In this document: piece after piece, positions 7,631-8,098 of the stretch
Numbering within the stretch: position 1 is the stretch's first letter
How the letters are laid out: the number at the start of each line of letters is the position of its first letter
Assembly (NCBI GenBank): GCA_964480635.1
Contig: CAYZQE010000104.1
Location: 1 to 8,098 of the forward strand
DNA: 8,098 nucleotides
From: CAYZQE01 sp964480635
GTDB taxonomy: Bacteria; Pseudomonadota; Gammaproteobacteria; GCA-001735895
Direction of reading: 5' to 3'
Notes under the pieces: model-generated
Database searches by the model: none
The model's input: the letters and a program-made list of their open reading frames with translations, nothing else
What the model was told of the DNA's origin: nothing
Made by a program: the position numbers and the translations under genes

Positions 7631-7714
7631 GCCAAATGATCGCCAGCGTCGTTATCGAATTTTGCGGTATCTAGATAACACTGTAATCCGATGCCTAGCT
7701 GGCAATAATTTGGC
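7631..7714. repeat. Second internal long inverted repeat
   Basis: The arms at 7631-7647 (GCCAAATGATCGCCAGC) and 7698-7714 (GCTGGCAATAATTTGGC) are complementary at 15 of 17 positions. A nested GTTATC (7651-7656) / GATAAC (7674-7679) pair lies in the loop. With the 7474-7565 repeat it gives the element a two-lobed, branched folding potential. Confidence 0.75.
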
Positions 7715-7720
7715 TTAGAT

Positions 7721-7748
7721 AAAAATTATGGAGTTAATCAGTGGCTCC
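7721..7748 (-). repeat. Right terminal inverted repeat of the MITE-like element
   Basis: On the complement this arm begins GGAGCCACTGATTAACTCC, matching the left arm at 24 of 28 positions. TTAA follows directly at 7749-7752. Confidence 0.8.
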
Positions 7749-7770
7749 TTAAGTAATGGAGTATTGCGTC

Positions 7771-7977
7771 ATGGTGAGATATGCAAGAGTAATATTTCCC
7801 CGTTTCCCTAATCATGTAATCAAAGAGGAAGCAGAAGACCAGATGTTTTCTTCAAGCTTTAGGAAATGATGGTTTTATAGAAAAGGAAGGATCGCCGTTT
7901 GGCTGTGTTTAAAAAAAGAAACTGGAGTCGAAGACAGTGATAGACGGTGTCTCCAAAGCATAGAGCGTTTTCATTAA
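7771..7977 (+). pseudogene. Degraded REP-associated (IS200/Y1-type) tyrosine transposase
   Basis: An ATG at 7771 opens MVRYARVIFPRFPNHV, the typical N-terminus of REP-associated tyrosine transposases (COG1943, Y1_Tnp). One base is missing near 7819-7820. In the next frame from 7821 the match resumes with QRGSRRPDVFFK and then hits TAG at 7860. In a third frame from 7862, GNDGFIEKE resembles the family's C-terminal G-x-x-x-FI-x-x-LE segment. A final frame from 7909 gives LKKETGVEDSDRRC and a TAA at 7975-7977. The whole core, including the HUH motif and the catalytic tyrosine helix, is absent: about 69 codons remain where intact proteins usually have about 150-230. The N-terminal identification is good and the C-terminal one tentative. 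It cannot encode an active enzyme. Confidence 0.72.
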
Positions 7978-8038
7978 CTATAAAACAAACCCTCAAGTTT
8001 TTTATGATATATTAAATTTTAACGTGCTTAAAATTAAA

Positions 8039-8045
8039 AGGAAGG
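8039..8045 (+). promoter_or_regulatory. Ribosome binding site of the gene starting at 8051
   Basis: AGGAAGG is a strong Shine-Dalgarno sequence, 5 nt before the ATG, and fixes the start. The upstream 7978-8035 stretch is very AT-rich and has TATGAT (8003-8008) and TATATT (8008-8013) as possible -10 boxes, but no clear -35. Confidence 0.7.
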
Positions 8046-8050
8046 TGTCT

Positions 8051-8098
8051 ATGCAATGGTCTGAAGTGTTAGAAAACCCCTTATTAGTTAATTTACCC
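8051..8098 (+). CDS. Probable Uma2-family (DUF820) endonuclease-like protein, N-terminal fragment
   Basis: Only 16 codons are visible, reading MQWSEVLENPLLVNLP, before the window ends. This resembles the common N-terminus of Uma2/DUF820 proteins in proteobacteria and cyanobacteria (M-x-W-x-EV-x-x-x-P-x-L-x-x-LP, usually followed by a KIELN-like segment). These proteins have a PD-(D/E)xK nuclease fold and are often found near mobile DNA; their function is poorly known. The start is well supported by the AGGAAGG site at 8039-8045. The family call rests on a short stretch and the catalytic residues are outside the window. Confidence 0.55.
   Translation, partial: MQWSEVLENPLLVNLP

Larger units (their letters stand above)
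7438..7752. mobile_element. MITE-like palindromic element with TTAA borders and terminal inverted repeats
   Basis: A 307-bp body (7442-7748) is flanked on both sides by TTAA (7438-7441 and 7749-7752), consistent with a 4-bp target duplication of the YTAR type used by some IS5-family elements. Because TTAA is itself a palindrome it could equally be the outermost part of the repeats. The ends are imperfect inverted repeats of 28 bp, beginning GGAGCC and matching at 24 positions. I see no open reading frame of useful length inside, so the element would be non-autonomous. The interior is filled with further inverted repeats, listed separately. Assignment to a particular IS family is inference from the border and the GGAGCCnCTGATTAA end only. 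Multiple copies elsewhere in the genome would confirm it. Confidence 0.75.

Overview
The window looks like chromosomal DNA of an AT-rich gammaproteobacterium, probably aquatic or marine. The basis is the gammaproteobacterial-type CysM and RlmD, a TonB-dependent receptor (so a Gram-negative outer membrane), and low GC judged by eye. No rRNA or other taxonomic marker is present, so genus is not claimed.

Region 1 (1-3088, minus strand) is a tight three-gene unit read right to left: an outer-membrane TonB-dependent receptor, a secreted ABC_sub_bind-type periplasmic binding protein, and the N-terminus of a membrane-anchored sensor cut by the window edge. The second and third genes overlap by 8 nt. 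The layout suggests a trans-envelope uptake or sensing module; its ligand is unknown.

Region 2 (3149-6156, plus strand) diverges from region 1 across 60 bp. It is a compact housekeeping operon: cysM (O-acetylserine sulfhydrylase B), a DEDDy 3'-5' exonuclease related to the PolB proofreading domain, and rlmD (23S rRNA m5U1939 methyltransferase). Family motifs and key residues are all visible. In some relatives, such as Pseudomonas, rlmD is followed by relA; here a convergent, unrelated gene follows.

Region 3 (6201-7259, minus) encodes a 352-residue soluble protein with a degenerate cyclic-nucleotide-binding (CNB) domain, a second well-conserved CNB domain and a C-terminal rhodanese domain with an intact catalytic loop. 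A candidate promoter lies about 100 bp upstream of its start.

Region 4 (7260-8050) has no intact gene but is not empty. It holds the upstream region of the CNB-rhodanese gene; a 307-bp MITE-like palindromic element bounded by TTAA and 28-bp imperfect terminal inverted repeats, with several nested hairpins inside; and, 18 bp beyond it, a frameshifted and internally deleted remnant of a REP-associated (IS200/Y1-type) tyrosine transposase. A new plus-strand gene with a strong ribosome binding site starts at 8051 and looks like the N-terminus of a Uma2-family (DUF820) protein.

I found no tRNA, rRNA, CRISPR array or complete defence system. The least explained signal is the structured 7438-7752 element.
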